Source of the DNA: Bacillota bacterium
GTDB lineage: Bacteria; Bacillota; Clostridia; Clostridiales; Clostridiaceae
DNA length: 26,056 bases
Direction of reading: 5' to 3'
NCBI GenBank assembly: GCA_023399035.1
Contig: JAEWQX010000109.1
Location: 1-26,056, forward strand
Below, piece after piece: positions 1 through 6,054 of the stretch; the stretch's first letter is position 1; each line of letters opens with the position of its first letter. The translations under genes and the position numbers were made by a program. The notes below the pieces were generated by a model. It did not search any database. It saw only the letters and a list, made by a program, of their open reading frames with translations, and had not been told where the DNA came from.

Positions 1-263
1 ATATCATAATCACTATTACTATACTTATTAGCTATACTTTCTGCTATACCTTCACCTACAATAATACTATTTTGTATTTGACTATTTATTAATTCTGAAG
101 ACTGCTTAGATACTGTTTTCAGAAGATCCAATGTATTATCAATTAATGCATTTTTAAACGAAATATAACTCGTGAACGATATTAAGATTATTGATACAAT
201 ACTCAAACAGCTAAACTGAATTATAAGTTTTTCTTTAATTGACTTTTTCTTTTTTTTGCTCAT
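1..263 (-). CDS. Methyl-accepting chemotaxis protein, N-terminal part (cut by window edge)
   Basis: I translated the minus strand from the ATG at 263-261. The product starts with a very basic tip (MSKKKKKSIKEK), then a hydrophobic membrane segment at about residues 14-33, then a polar region rich in S, N, Q and I that looks like the start of an extracytoplasmic sensor domain. This is the usual N-terminal layout of a membrane chemoreceptor or similar sensor. The HAMP and signalling domains would lie beyond position 1 and cannot be checked, so a sensor kinase is possible. AAGGAG sits 3 bases before the ATG, which is close. It lies downstream of yhbY, separated by a terminator, so it is probably a separate transcription unit. 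Confidence 0.55.
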   Translation of the reverse strand, partial: MSKKKKKSIKEKLIIQFSCLSIVSIILISFTSYISFKNALIDNTLDLLKTVSKQSSELINSQIQNSIIVGEGIAESIANKYSNSDYD

Positions 264-356
264 TTTCTCCTTTTTCCCCTTTTCATCTTATTTTTTATAA
301 TAATTGTATAAGATGACAATATATTTTTCAATTATTTTTCGTTCTATTTTAAAGCA

Positions 357-385
357 ATTATACATCAATATAAACCTATTATAAA
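357..385 (-). promoter_or_regulatory. Possible sigma-A promoter of the chemoreceptor gene
   Basis: On the minus strand a TATAAT (362-357) is preceded by TTTATA (385-380) with a 17-base spacer. The -35 matches the consensus at four of six positions. The region is so AT-rich that chance matches are likely. No sigma-D (motility) motif was evident. Confidence 0.35.
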
Positions 386-432
386 TTTATAATATTATCA
401 AAATTGTACTTTTAATTGTAATTTTGTATGAA

Positions 433-468
433 TAAAAAAATACAGCTAATAATGCTGTATTTTTTATT
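433..468 (-). terminator. Terminator after yhbY
   Basis: The arms AAAATACAGC and GCTGTATTTT face each other across a 7-base loop and are flanked by A and T runs on both sides, so it could work in both directions. It lies about ten bases past the yhbY stop codon and ends the obg-yhbY unit. Confidence 0.8.
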
Positions 469-476
469 TTAAATTT

Positions 477-779
477 TTATTTTGTTGGTAATTCGATTTT
501 TCTCTTCTTAACATTGCTAGACTGCTTATATAAAACTATCTTATTTCCAATTGCTTGAACGCCTTCACATTTAATAGCTTCACATATCATATCTGATGCT
601 TCTCTCGCTGCTAATCCACTATTTTCTAAAACTTTTATTTTTATTAATTCTCTTGCTTCTAATGCTTGAGAAACTTGAATTAAGAAGTTTTCTTCAATTC
701 CACCCTTACCTATTTGGAATATTGGTGTTAATGTAGCTCCTAAATTTCTTAAATAAGCTCTTTGTTTTGTTGTTATCAT
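477..779 (-). CDS. yhbY: YhbY-family (CRM domain) RNA-binding protein, ribosome assembly
   Basis: This 100-residue protein consists of one CRM domain, a small fold that binds pre-ribosomal RNA. The family is associated with maturation of the large ribosomal subunit. The sequence shows the opening KQRAYLRNLG, the loop GKGG at residues 24-27 where CRM proteins have their GxxG RNA-binding loop, and the closing segment QAIGNKIVLYK followed by a basic tail. The length is normal. The ATG is preceded by AGGAGG at good spacing. It lies 78 bases downstream of obg, its usual partner in Bacillota, and a terminator follows directly. In many relatives nadD and yqeK come next, but here a chemoreceptor follows. 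Confidence 0.92.
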   Translation of the reverse strand: MITTKQRAYLRNLGATLTPIFQIGKGGIEENFLIQVSQALEARELIKIKVLENSGLAAREASDMICEAIKCEGVQAIGNKIVLYKQSSNVKKRKIELPTK

Positions 780-857
780 TTTAATTTCCTCCTAAAATTG
801 CTATCTGTTTTTGCATTATTTATCCCCGGGGGATTTATTTAGTTAACTATTAAATAA

Positions 858-2147
858 TTAAAGAATGTATTCAAATTCGAAGTCATTTAATCTCATGAAA
901 TCTCCGTCTTTGATTCCCATTTCTCTTACTTCGTCAAATATTCCCTTGTTTCTAAGAACCTTATGGAAGTATCTTAATGAATCTGCATCATGTACATTAA
1001 CAGCATGTAATAATCTGTCAACAAATGTACCTTCAATAACATATGTCTTTGTTCCTTCTTCGTTATCTTCAACACTGATTTCATAAGTGAACTTTCTCTC
1101 TTCTGGGATGTATCTTTCATCTTCATCTATTTCTAATTCAGTTACTGGAATTTCCTTAAGCATTCTTGCTGCTTCTTTCATTACAGCCTCAACACCTTCA
1201 TTTGTAGCTGCTGACATCTTGAATACCTTAGTATATCCTAATTCTTCAACCTTCTTCTTGAAGTCTTCATATACACTTTCATCATAAAGCATATCAGTCT
1301 TGTTAGCTACAACTATTTGTGGTCTATCCCAAAGCTTAACTGAGTATTTCTTTAACTCTTCATTTATCTTTAAGAAATCTTCAAATGGTTCTCTTCCTTC
1401 AACACCTGAGATATCAACAATATGTATTAATAATCTTGTTCTTTCGATGTGTCTTAAGAATTGAATTCCAAGACCTACACCTTCAGCTGCTCCTTCGATT
1501 ATTCCTGGAATATCTGCCATAACGAACGGTTCGATACCATCAACAGCAACAACACCTAAGTTTGGCTTTAATGTTGTGAAGTGGTAGTTAGCTATCTTTG
1601 GTTTTGCCTTTGTAGTCATTGAAAGTAATGTTGACTTACCTACATTAGGGAATCCTAATAATCCTACATCTGCAAGAAGTTTTAACTCAAGAGTTACGTT
1701 TAATTCTGCTCCTGGCATACCTGGTTCAGCATAATGTGGTGCCTGCTTTGTAGCTGTAGCAAATTTAGTGTTACCTTTACCACCTTTACCACCTCTTAAT
1801 AATACTAACTCTTCATCTTTATGAGACATATCAGCTATTATCTTGTTGCTTTCAGCTTCTCTTATAATTGTTCCCATTGGTACTTTTATAATAAGGTCTG
1901 CACCATCTTTACCGTAACATTTTGATCCGCTTCCATTACCGCCGCATTCAGCTATAAATTTCTTTTTGTATTTAAAATCTAATAAAGTAGTGATTCCTGT
2001 GTCAACTTTGAAGATAATGCTTCCGCCTTTTCCTCCATCTCCACCATCTGGACCGCCAAGTGGTACGTATTTTTCTCTTCTGAATGTAATTGCACCGTCT
2101 CCACCATTTCCTGACTTAATAAAAATCTTGGCTTTATCTATAAACAT
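858..2147 (-). CDS. obg: Obg (CgtA) ribosome-associated GTPase
   Basis: Obg is a large-subunit assembly GTPase that also links growth to stress signalling and, in bacilli, to sporulation. The 429 residues show all three expected domains. First is the glycine-rich Obg fold (about 1-158, with GGPDGGDGGKGG at 31-42). The G domain follows, with the P-loop GFPNVGKS at 165-172, DIPG at 212-215, NKTD at 282-285 and SAA at 312-314. Last is the C-terminal OCT domain (about 347-429). Nothing is missing and the length is typical. The ATG is preceded by AGGAG. It forms a unit with yhbY and is separated from rpmA by a terminator and a 355-base gap holding its own likely promoter. Confidence 0.97.
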   Translation of the reverse strand: MFIDKAKIFIKSGNGGDGAITFRREKYVPLGGPDGGDGGKGGSIIFKVDTGITTLLDFKYKKKFIAECGGNGSGSKCYGKDGADLIIKVPMGTIIREAESNKIIADMSHKDEELVLLRGGKGGKGNTKFATATKQAPHYAEPGMPGAELNVTLELKLLADVGLLGFPNVGKSTLLSMTTKAKPKIANYHFTTLKPNLGVVAVDGIEPFVMADIPGIIEGAAEGVGLGIQFLRHIERTRLLIHIVDISGVEGREPFEDFLKINEELKKYSVKLWDRPQIVVANKTDMLYDESVYEDFKKKVEELGYTKVFKMSAATNEGVEAVMKEAARMLKEIPVTELEIDEDERYIPEERKFTYEISVEDNEEGTKTYVIEGTFVDRLLHAVNVHDADSLRYFHKVLRNKGIFDEVREMGIKDGDFMRLNDFEFEYIL

Positions 2148-2249
2148 ATATACTCATCTCCTAACTAATACTCTTAAATTTTAATCTCAGTGTTTATTAA
2201 GAATTCTATTACTATTCTTATACTTAACAAATTAAGAATTTGTATTCAC

Positions 2250-2258
2250 ATTATAACA
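2250..2258 (-). promoter_or_regulatory. Extended -10 element upstream of obg
   Basis: The minus strand reads TGTTATAAT here, a perfect extended -10 (TGn plus TATAAT), about 100 bases before the obg start. No good -35 is visible at 17 bases (ATAAAG). It is the best promoter candidate in the 2148-2460 gap, which otherwise holds AT-rich sequence and the repeat at 2379-2450. Confidence 0.45.
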
Positions 2259-2378
2259 CATTTCTTTTGATGCTTTATTTAACTTTTATGAACATCAATC
2301 ACCATATATAATTATTGCTGATAGTCATTATTACACATATTCATTTAAATCATATATATGATACTCTTTTAACATAAA

Positions 2379-2450
2379 GCACAATGCACAACTCACAACA
2401 AACATCTTAATAAGCTCTTTCCTAAACTTATGAACTGTGCATTGTGCATT
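2379..2450. repeat. Heptad-type intergenic repeat with 12-bp inverted arms
   Basis: GCACAATGCACA (2379-2390) is exactly complementary to TGTGCATTGTGC (2436-2447), leaving 45 bases between. Each arm is built of near-repeats seven bases long (GCACAAT, GCACAAC, TCACAAC on the left). It lies between the rpmA terminator and the obg promoter. It resembles the short dispersed repeats common in clostridial intergenic DNA and codes for nothing visible. Confidence 0.6.
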
Positions 2451-2460
2451 AAATCAGCAT

Positions 2461-2491
2461 TTAAAAAAGCACTCTTGACTAAGAGTGCTTT
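2461..2491 (-). terminator. Terminator after rpmA
   Basis: Perfect 11-bp arms AAAGCACTCTT and AAGAGTGCTTT with a GACT loop are followed by six Ts on the minus strand. This is a textbook intrinsic terminator, 11 bases past the rpmA stop. Confidence 0.93.
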
Positions 2492-2502
2492 ATTTCAAAA
2501 AA

Positions 2503-2802
2503 TTATTCAGCTATTGCTTCAACGTTTACTGGGTAAACACTTGCTTTCTTCTTATCTCTACCAAGTCTTTCGAATCTAACAACTCCATCGATCTTAGCAA
2601 ATAAAGTATCGTCTTTACCTTTTCCAACATTTTCACCTGGGTGAATCTTAGTACCTCTTTGTCTTACAAGGATGTTTCCAGCAAGAACAAATTGTCCGTC
2701 AGCAGATTTAACTCCTAATCTCTTTGATTCAGAGTCTCTTCCGTTCTTAGTACTACCTACTCCCTTTTTGTGAGCGAATAATTGAAGGTTCATAATTAGC
2801 AT
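2503..2802 (-). CDS. rpmA: Large ribosomal subunit protein bL27 with cleavable leader
   Basis: L27 sits by the peptidyl-transferase centre, and its N-terminal tail reaches the tRNA ends. The 99 residues begin MLIMNLQLFA and continue HKKGVGSTKNGRDS. The NLQLFA/HKKG junction (between residues 10 and 11) is the Firmicutes processing site cut by the Prp protease, so the mature protein begins at His11. I keep the first ATG because GAGGAGG lies at good spacing before it; the second ATG would lose that spacing. It is the last gene of rplU-prp-rpmA, 4 bases after prp, and is followed by a strong terminator. Confidence 0.97.
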   Translation of the reverse strand: MLIMNLQLFAHKKGVGSTKNGRDSESKRLGVKSADGQFVLAGNILVRQRGTKIHPGENVGKGKDDTLFAKIDGVVRFERLGRDKKKASVYPVNVEAIAE

Positions 2803-2806
2803 GTGA

Positions 2807-3193
2807 CTACACCTCCTCTTTTAATAAAGTTATATATTCCATACGTTTCTTTTTCCCAACTAATGCATCGAAACCTAAAATGACACTTTCCAGGCTCTTC
2901 TCAAAAGTCTGTAGTAAAACTTGAGTTTTTTCTATCTCTTCAGAACTAAAATCCTGAAGATCAAGCATTAAGTATCCATCTTTTATTTCGTATGTACAAT
3001 TAAGTTTTAAAACTTCATCAATACCAATGATTACACTCTGAGATAAAACTGCAACACTGTTACATATCAAATCAAATGCTTCTCCTACAAGAGCAGAATC
3101 ACTTGAAAAATCTCTACCATCAGATAATGCGTGACCACTTACAACGAAACCAATGATTTTATTACTTTTTTCTCTAATTTTTACTTTAACCAT
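2807..3193 (-). CDS. prp: Prp ribosomal-processing cysteine protease (YsxB family)
   Basis: Prp removes the N-terminal leader of L27 in Bacillota and is essential where studied. The 128 residues carry the expected catalytic pair, His21 in SGHA and Cys44 in DLICNSV. The spacing between them is 23 residues, against about 12 in the Bacillus protein as I remember it, because of an inserted stretch SDGRDFSSDSALVGEAF. The gene sits between its usual neighbours, 4 bases from both rplU and rpmA. No clear ribosome binding site precedes its ATG, so translation is probably coupled to rplU. The substrate leader is intact in rpmA, which supports an active enzyme. Confidence 0.92.
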   Translation of the reverse strand: MVKVKIREKSNKIIGFVVSGHALSDGRDFSSDSALVGEAFDLICNSVAVLSQSVIIGIDEVLKLNCTYEIKDGYLMLDLQDFSSEEIEKTQVLLQTFEKSLESVILGFDALVGKKKRMEYITLLKEEV

Positions 3194-3197
3194 AATA

Positions 3198-3509
3198 TTA
3201 AGCTTCTATCTTTTCGATAACTAACTTAGTGTAAGGTTGTCTGTGTCCATTCTTTCTTCTATAGTCTTTCTTAGCTTTATACTTGAAAACTATAACCTTC
3301 TTAGCCTTACCTTGAGCTGCAACTTTAGCTACAACTTTAGCACCTTCAACAACTGGAGCACCAACTTTGATGCCTGCATCAGTTCCTACTGCTAATACTT
3401 CATTTAATTCAACTGTAGAATCAACTTCAGCGTTTAATTTTTCAACGAATATTACGTCTCCTTCTTGAACTCTGTATTGTTTTCCACCTGTTTTTAATAC
3501 TGCGTACAT
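3198..3509 (-). CDS. rplU: Large ribosomal subunit protein bL21
   Basis: L21 is a 23S rRNA-binding protein of the large subunit. The 103 residues begin MYAVLKTGGKQYRV and contain the C-terminal signature KKDYRRKNGHRQPYT (about 81-95), both typical of the family; the length is standard. GAGGAGGTG precedes the ATG. It is the first gene of the rplU-prp-rpmA unit, with a good sigma-A promoter at 3602-3630 and a structured leader resembling the known L21 leader RNA, so autogenous control by L21 is likely. Confidence 0.97.
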   Translation of the reverse strand: MYAVLKTGGKQYRVQEGDVIFVEKLNAEVDSTVELNEVLAVGTDAGIKVGAPVVEGAKVVAKVAAQGKAKKVIVFKYKAKKDYRRKNGHRQPYTKLVIEKIEA

Positions 3510-3512
3510 TAA

Positions 3513-3595
3513 AACACCTCCTCATAACGGTCTCGCCACTTTTGGTACAAAGATTTAACTTTGTTTTACTTAAAACCTTACGTGTGCGGTTTACA
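3513..3595 (-). ncRNA. L21-type structured leader RNA in the rplU 5' UTR
   Basis: The predicted transcript between the rplU promoter and its ribosome binding site contains successive small hairpins: AACC...GGTT around GCACACG, GTTTT-AAGT-AAAAC, and ACAAAG-TTAAAT-CTTTGT. After them comes GTGGCGAGACCGTT just before the AGGAGG. The conserved-looking words ACCGCACAC and GTGGCGAGACCG match my memory of the Rfam L21 leader of Bacillota, thought to bind L21 and regulate the operon. A covariance-model search of this stretch would settle it. Confidence 0.75.
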
Positions 3596-3601
3596 AAATC
3601 C

Positions 3602-3630
3602 AGAATATCATATTTCTTTACTTTTGTAAA
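3602..3630 (-). promoter_or_regulatory. Sigma-A promoter of rplU-prp-rpmA
   Basis: The minus strand shows TTTACA (3630-3625), exactly 17 bases, then TATTCT (3607-3602). The predicted start near 3595 gives the leader RNA. A perfect 9-bp palindrome (3613-3634) covers the -35. Confidence 0.75.
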
Positions 3631-3732
3631 GAAAATTTTTTAGTTGAAAGTTTCGATTGATATTCTTTCAGAATATCTTTTTTAAAAATTTAAAAATCAG
3701 CAATACAGCTTTTTTATATTTATATACTTCTA

Positions 3733-3788
3733 TGAATCTTGCAGAGATTTCCTCCTTAACTCTCAACTTTCAATTCTCAACTATCAAC
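3733..3788. repeat. Heptad tandem repeat element downstream of the RNase E/G gene
   Basis: On the minus strand five consecutive seven-base units read AGTTGAT, AGTTGAG, AATTGAA, AGTTGAG, AGTTAAG, followed by GAGGAAATCTCTGCAAG. It begins a few bases after the RNase stop codon. Related heptads occur near 5323, 12181 and 22806. The GGAGG in the tail looks like a ribosome binding site but is not followed by an open frame. Confidence 0.6.
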
Positions 3789-3792
3789 TGAT

Positions 3793-5241
3793 TTAAGCTT
3801 TCTCTATTTCAGTAACCTTCAGCTTTTTTAAATTTTCTTTTTGAGCTTGAAATAAAAGCGGTTCTATCTTATATCCTTCAATTCCATCCACATAATCAAG
3901 ATAGATTTCCTTATCTAACCCATCAATTTCCTTCAAGAAAGTAAAAATATCTTCTTTTATTCTGTCTCTATAGACACTATCTATCTCTATCTTAAAGCTG
4001 TCTATTGAATTTTCTACTTTCATTCTTATTATTTCATTTTTAAGAAGTCCTTCAATATAAGATAACTTAAGGATTATTCCTCTTCCCTTACATCTAGAAC
4101 ACTCTTCTTCCATATATTCATAAATACTTTTTCCCTGTCTGCGTCTTGCAATTTGAACCAAATCAAGTTCAGTAAACGGAAAAATCTTTACATTGCCCTT
4201 ATCTTCTTTAAGACTTTTATAAAGTTCAGACATTACTAATTCTCTCTGGCTTCTATCCCTTATATCAATGAAGTCTATTACTATTATGCCACTTAAATTT
4301 CTAAGTCTTATCTGTTTTCCTATTTCCTTTGCTGCTTCCAAATTGGTTTCTAGGATTGTCTTATTAAAGTTTCTCTCTTTAATATTCTTTCCACTATTAA
4401 CATCAATTACATACATAGCTTCAGTTTTATCTATTATGATATATCCTCCACAATGAAGATTAACCTTATTATGTCTTAATTTTATAAGTTCTTTTTCAAT
4501 TCCATAAAAGTCAAATAGATTTCTGTATCCATTATATCTTTCAACGTTAATTCCGCTTTCTCTTCCTGCAAACTTAAGAACCTTTTCAAAATCAACGTCA
4601 TTATCCACATATATCTTAATATTTTCATCACTGTATGAATTTCTTAAAAGTCTATTTAAAGTAGGATCTTCACCATAAAGCTTCTTTAATTCAGTTGAAT
4701 GCTTCATTTGTCTTTTGATATTTTCAAATTCTTCATAAAGTTTATCTATTTCATTTTTCAAAACATCAATTCCTGCATTTATGCCTTCTGTTCTTACAGT
4801 TATGCTCACATCATCAAGAGGCTTTATATTATCTAAAATTTCTTTTTTACGAACTTCATCTGTAATTCTTCTCGAGAAATTTATCCCCTGCTTATAACAG
4901 TTTAAAACAACATATTTCCCTGGAATTGAAACCTTATGATTAAGCTTTGCACCTTTATCGTTTATAGGCTCTTTTACGACTTCAACAAGAATGTCATCAC
5001 CCTTTTTCACATTTTTAGCTTTAAGGTCATCGCTATAATACATATATCCTTCTTTTGCTAACCCTAAATCTACAAATATGGAGTTAATTGCCGGAAGTAT
5101 ATTTTTTATTCTTGCCTTATAGATTTCACCTATTATAGGTTCATCATTTTGTTCTTCAACTATACTTTCAACAAGCTCATTGTTAACTTTTACTGCAATT
5201 CTTAAGATATTTTCTCTTCTCTCTATAAAAATTTCCTTCAC
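3793..5241 (-). CDS. rng: RNase E/G family endoribonuclease
   Basis: The enzyme cuts single-stranded AU-rich RNA and takes part in rRNA maturation and mRNA decay. The 482 residues fit RNase G or the catalytic core of RNase E. An S1-like region occupies about 35-125. The catalytic core has the metal-binding aspartates Asp280 (VIDVNSG) and Asp323 (VIDFIDI), and the zinc-link cysteines Cys381 and Cys384 are in CSRCKGRG. No long degradosome tail is present. The start is GTG at 5241; no ATG occurs in frame upstream before a stop, and the AGGA at 5254-5251 is only a modest ribosome binding site. A terminator-like hairpin ends right at that site. The gene lies between the DUF2344 gene and rplU. Confidence 0.93.
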   Translation of the reverse strand: MKEIFIERRENILRIAVKVNNELVESIVEEQNDEPIIGEIYKARIKNILPAINSIFVDLGLAKEGYMYYSDDLKAKNVKKGDDILVEVVKEPINDKGAKLNHKVSIPGKYVVLNCYKQGINFSRRITDEVRKKEILDNIKPLDDVSITVRTEGINAGIDVLKNEIDKLYEEFENIKRQMKHSTELKKLYGEDPTLNRLLRNSYSDENIKIYVDNDVDFEKVLKFAGRESGINVERYNGYRNLFDFYGIEKELIKLRHNKVNLHCGGYIIIDKTEAMYVIDVNSGKNIKERNFNKTILETNLEAAKEIGKQIRLRNLSGIIVIDFIDIRDRSQRELVMSELYKSLKEDKGNVKIFPFTELDLVQIARRRQGKSIYEYMEEECSRCKGRGIILKLSYIEGLLKNEIIRMKVENSIDSFKIEIDSVYRDRIKEDIFTFLKEIDGLDKEIYLDYVDGIEGYKIEPLLFQAQKENLKKLKVTEIEKA

Positions 5242-5254
5242 ACTAACACATCCT

Positions 5255-5293
5255 AAAAAGTCAGCTGCTGCAGATTAAAGTCAATCTGCAGCA
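5255..5293 (-). terminator. Terminator-like hairpin between the DUF2344 gene and the RNase gene
   Basis: Perfect 11-bp arms TGCTGCAGATT and AATCTGCAGCA (6-base loop) are followed after four bases (GCTGA, C) by five Ts on the minus strand. It would end the radical SAM/DUF2344 transcript. However, the T run touches the AGGA used by the RNase gene, leaving no room for a promoter in between. It may therefore be an attenuator or a processing hairpin in the RNase leader. Confidence 0.7.
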
Positions 5294-5322
5294 ACTACTA
5301 ATTTCTATCTTTTATTTAAATA

Positions 5323-5350
5323 CCAACTGTTAACTCTTACCTGCTAACCA
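5323..5350. repeat. Short heptad repeat cluster after the DUF2344 gene
   Basis: On the minus strand four seven-base units follow each other: GGTTAGC, AGGTAAG, AGTTAAC, AGTTGGT. They are of the same type as the units at 3750-3788 and 22806-22840. The cluster begins directly after the stop codon of the upstream gene. Confidence 0.5.
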
Positions 5351-5352
5351 GC

Positions 5353-6054
5353 TTAAACGCACTTATAAAGGGGTACTAACTTATCATTTTTATAAAAATA
5401 CATTTCTTCTCTCTTAATTTCAACGAAAGAATCAACAAGTGCATTGCTTGTGTTTTCCTGAATATATTTAACTAATAAATCTGCACTTAAGTGCTCTCTG
5501 CTTCCAGTGCTTATTAATGTATTGATAACTAAAACATTATCTTTAATCCAAAATTTGAATTCTTTAATCATTGCCTTGATATTAGTTTCCTTCTGGCCCT
5601 TTTTAGTCTTCTTTATTATGTTCCATTCATCTTCCTTAAGTAATTTATTTACTTCTTCTTCAAGACCTGAAACATCTGAATATTTAACTTTTATTGTGTA
5701 TCTTGCTCCATCTATCATTGCCATTGCCTGTGGAACTTTCTTTTCACCTTCTTTGTAAGGTATAGCAATAGCACTTATATATTTTATTCCACCTGGTGCA
5801 GTTGCATTTAATCTTGCAATAATTTCTTCTTCATTCATTTCCTGAGTTAAAACCATATCCATATATTCACCGCTTGAATATACACCAACAGATAAAGGCT
5901 GTGCAATAGATGTAGTCATATGTGGATTGAACCCTTGAGAATACTCTATTGGAAGCTCCGCTCTTCTTATATTTTTCTGAATTGTTTTTAGCACATCTAA
6001 GTGAGATATAAATTTAATATTTTCTTCTTTTGTAAATTTAACTAAGTATCGCAC
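5353..6054 (-). CDS. DUF2344 / TIGR03936-type radical SAM-linked protein
   Basis: This 233-residue protein belongs to a family named only for standing next to, or being fused to, a radical SAM protein. Recognisable family segments are KFISHLDVLKTIQKNIRRA (about 14-32), PIEYSQGFNPHM (36-47) and QPLSVGVYSSGEYMDM (53-68). It has no cysteine cluster, so it is unlikely to be an enzyme of the iron-sulfur type itself; it may bind the substrate, probably RNA or protein. The GTG start at 6054 lies inside the end of the radical SAM gene (17-base overlap), with AAGGAG a little upstream, indicating translational coupling. Its biochemical function is unknown to me. Confidence 0.88.
   Translation of the reverse strand: MRYLVKFTKEENIKFISHLDVLKTIQKNIRRAELPIEYSQGFNPHMTTSIAQPLSVGVYSSGEYMDMVLTQEMNEEEIIARLNATAPGGIKYISAIAIPYKEGEKKVPQAMAMIDGARYTIKVKYSDVSGLEEEVNKLLKEDEWNIIKKTKKGQKETNIKAMIKEFKFWIKDNVLVINTLISTGSREHLSADLLVKYIQENTSNALVDSFVEIKREEMYFYKNDKLVPLYKCV

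Noticed and set aside
822..834. CCCGGG-containing palindrome considered as a cloning polylinker scar
   Set aside because: The flanks are ordinary AT-rich clostridial sequence with no further restriction-site cluster.
865..2184. Plus-strand open frames opposite obg, and similar plus-strand frames opposite the RNase, mreB, radC, maf and pepD genes
   Set aside because: They mirror conserved minus-strand genes, contain low-complexity serine/leucine/phenylalanine-rich products and lack ribosome binding sites.
2819..2826. Second in-frame ATG of rpmA (four codons in) considered as the true start
   Set aside because: The ribosome binding site spacing fits the first ATG, and the leader is removed by Prp anyway.
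3733..3788. Tandem seven-base repeats considered as a CRISPR array or a riboswitch
   Set aside because: Units are contiguous with no spacers and far too short for CRISPR; no conserved ligand-binding fold or following gene in position for a riboswitch.
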